DNA of 5,839 nt from Nonomuraea sp. GTDB lineage: Bacteria > Actinomycetota > Actinomycetes > Streptosporangiales > Streptosporangiaceae. Below, piece by piece: positions 5,330 to 5,839 of the stretch. Positions within the stretch are counted from its first letter, which is position 1, and each line of letters starts with the position of its first letter. A program made the translations under genes and the position numbers. Where the stretch lies: NCBI GenBank assembly GCA_013362835.1, contig JABFVJ010000504.1, forward strand, positions 1 through 5,839. Reading direction: 5' to 3'. The notes beneath the pieces were generated by a model, which ran no database searches, was not told where the DNA came from, and worked only from the letters and a program-made list of their open reading frames with translations.

Positions 5330-5839
5330 TCATGCCCCTGGAGTGAAGTTCTTCACGCGAAGAGACAGCGCGATCATCGCGATTCCGTAGAGGACGGCGA
5401 AGACGCCGATGAGCCAGACGAGGCTCAGCATCCCGGCGCCGGGCCAGACGAGCAGCAGGATGCCGAAGACGACCGACAGGATGCCGCCCACGATGAACAT
5501 CCACTCGTTGTCGATGGTCTTGCGGAGCCCGATCCCGGCCACGATCTCGGAGACGCCGGCGAAGATCGCCCAGAAGGCGATGAGGTAGAGGAGGGCGAGC
5601 GAGGTGATGCCCGGCCAGACAAAGGCCGCGATTCCAGCCAGAATCCCGATAATTCCGGAAAAGATCAGCCAGGCTCTGGACTGCGCGCCATGCCGGAATC
5701 CGGCGAACAGCTCGAACACCCCGGAGACGATGGCGTACGCACCGAAGAAGACCACCAGCACCAGCAGCGTGATCCCCGGCCAGATCAGGGCGAGCACGCC
5801 GAAGAGGACGGCGGCGAGGCCGCGCACGAGCAGCAGCCA
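5330..5839 (-). CDS. HdeD-family (DUF308) membrane protein, 5' end missing
   Basis: HdeD-type proteins are small integral membrane proteins; the Escherichia coli namesake contributes to acid resistance at high cell density, while most actinobacterial members are uncharacterised. The 169 visible residues are strongly hydrophobic with about six membrane segments, roughly 5-19, 22-44, 56-73, 77-100, 112-130 and 135-156. They form three repeats of a two-helix unit, each marked by a WPG motif between the helices (Trp20, Trp75 and Trp132). The frame is open to the window edge, and its first residues WLLLVRGLAAVLFG match the usual beginning of the first repeat, so the GTG at 5827 is not the start; perhaps 15-30 residues are missing. 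Its TGA at 5330-5332 lies 77 bases before the lat start on the same strand. A stress-related role is inference from the family only. Confidence 0.88.
   Translation of the reverse strand, partial: WLLLVRGLAAVLFGVLALIWPGITLLVLVVFFGAYAIVSGVFELFAGFRHGAQSRAWLIFSGIIGILAGIAAFVWPGITSLALLYLIAFWAIFAGVSEIVAGIGLRKTIDNEWMFIVGGILSVVFGILLLVWPGAGMLSLVWLIGVFAVLYGIAMIALSLRVKNFTPGA

Noticed and set aside
5253..5504. N-terminal extension of the lat frame to 5504
   Set aside because: The extension is antisense-phase to the HdeD-like coding region, is Arg-rich as expected of a shadow frame, and the strong ribosome site is at 5254-5261.

Overview
The window looks like chromosomal DNA of a high-GC Gram-positive actinomycete. 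Codons end overwhelmingly in G or C, non-coding gaps are short, and the protein families are typical of actinobacteria: an oligoribonuclease followed by tRNA-His, an XRE/flavin-domain fusion, a mycobacterial-type lysine 6-aminotransferase and an HdeD-type membrane protein. A Streptosporangiales-type organism would fit, but that is only an impression. I see no insertion sequence, CRISPR array, phage gene or plasmid function.

Left part (1-1600, plus strand): the 3' part of a membrane-anchored protein of unknown function, with a Pro/Glu/Thr linker and an extracytoplasmic domain. It is followed by orn (oligoribonuclease), then a histidine tRNA gene that carries its own CCA end and is closed by a near-perfect rho-independent terminator. 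Orn next to tRNA-His is an arrangement I recall from other actinobacteria.

Middle part (1600-3980): a stand-alone 77-residue LuxR/GerE-type DNA-binding protein (plus strand) converges on a minus-strand gene for an XRE helix-turn-helix fused to a pyridoxamine-phosphate-oxidase-like flavin-binding domain. That gene is divergently transcribed, across 121 bases, from a type II NADH dehydrogenase-like flavoprotein. The pair suggests a redox-responsive regulator beside an electron-transfer enzyme.

Right part (3984-5839, minus strand): a gene for L-lysine 6-transaminase (lat) with all recognisable catalytic residues. It lies 77 bases downstream of an HdeD-family membrane protein gene that runs off the window edge. 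The gap between them is markedly AT-rich and contains a repeated CGGCAT motif with a 20-base period. The lat gene and the dehydrogenase gene meet tail to tail with only three bases between their stop codons.

Taken together the genes are housekeeping or stress-related: RNA turnover, tRNA supply, respiratory NADH oxidation, lysine catabolism and a membrane stress protein, with two small regulators between them. I do not see a clearly new multi-gene system. The best leads are the XRE-flavin regulator/dehydrogenase pair and the lat leader.
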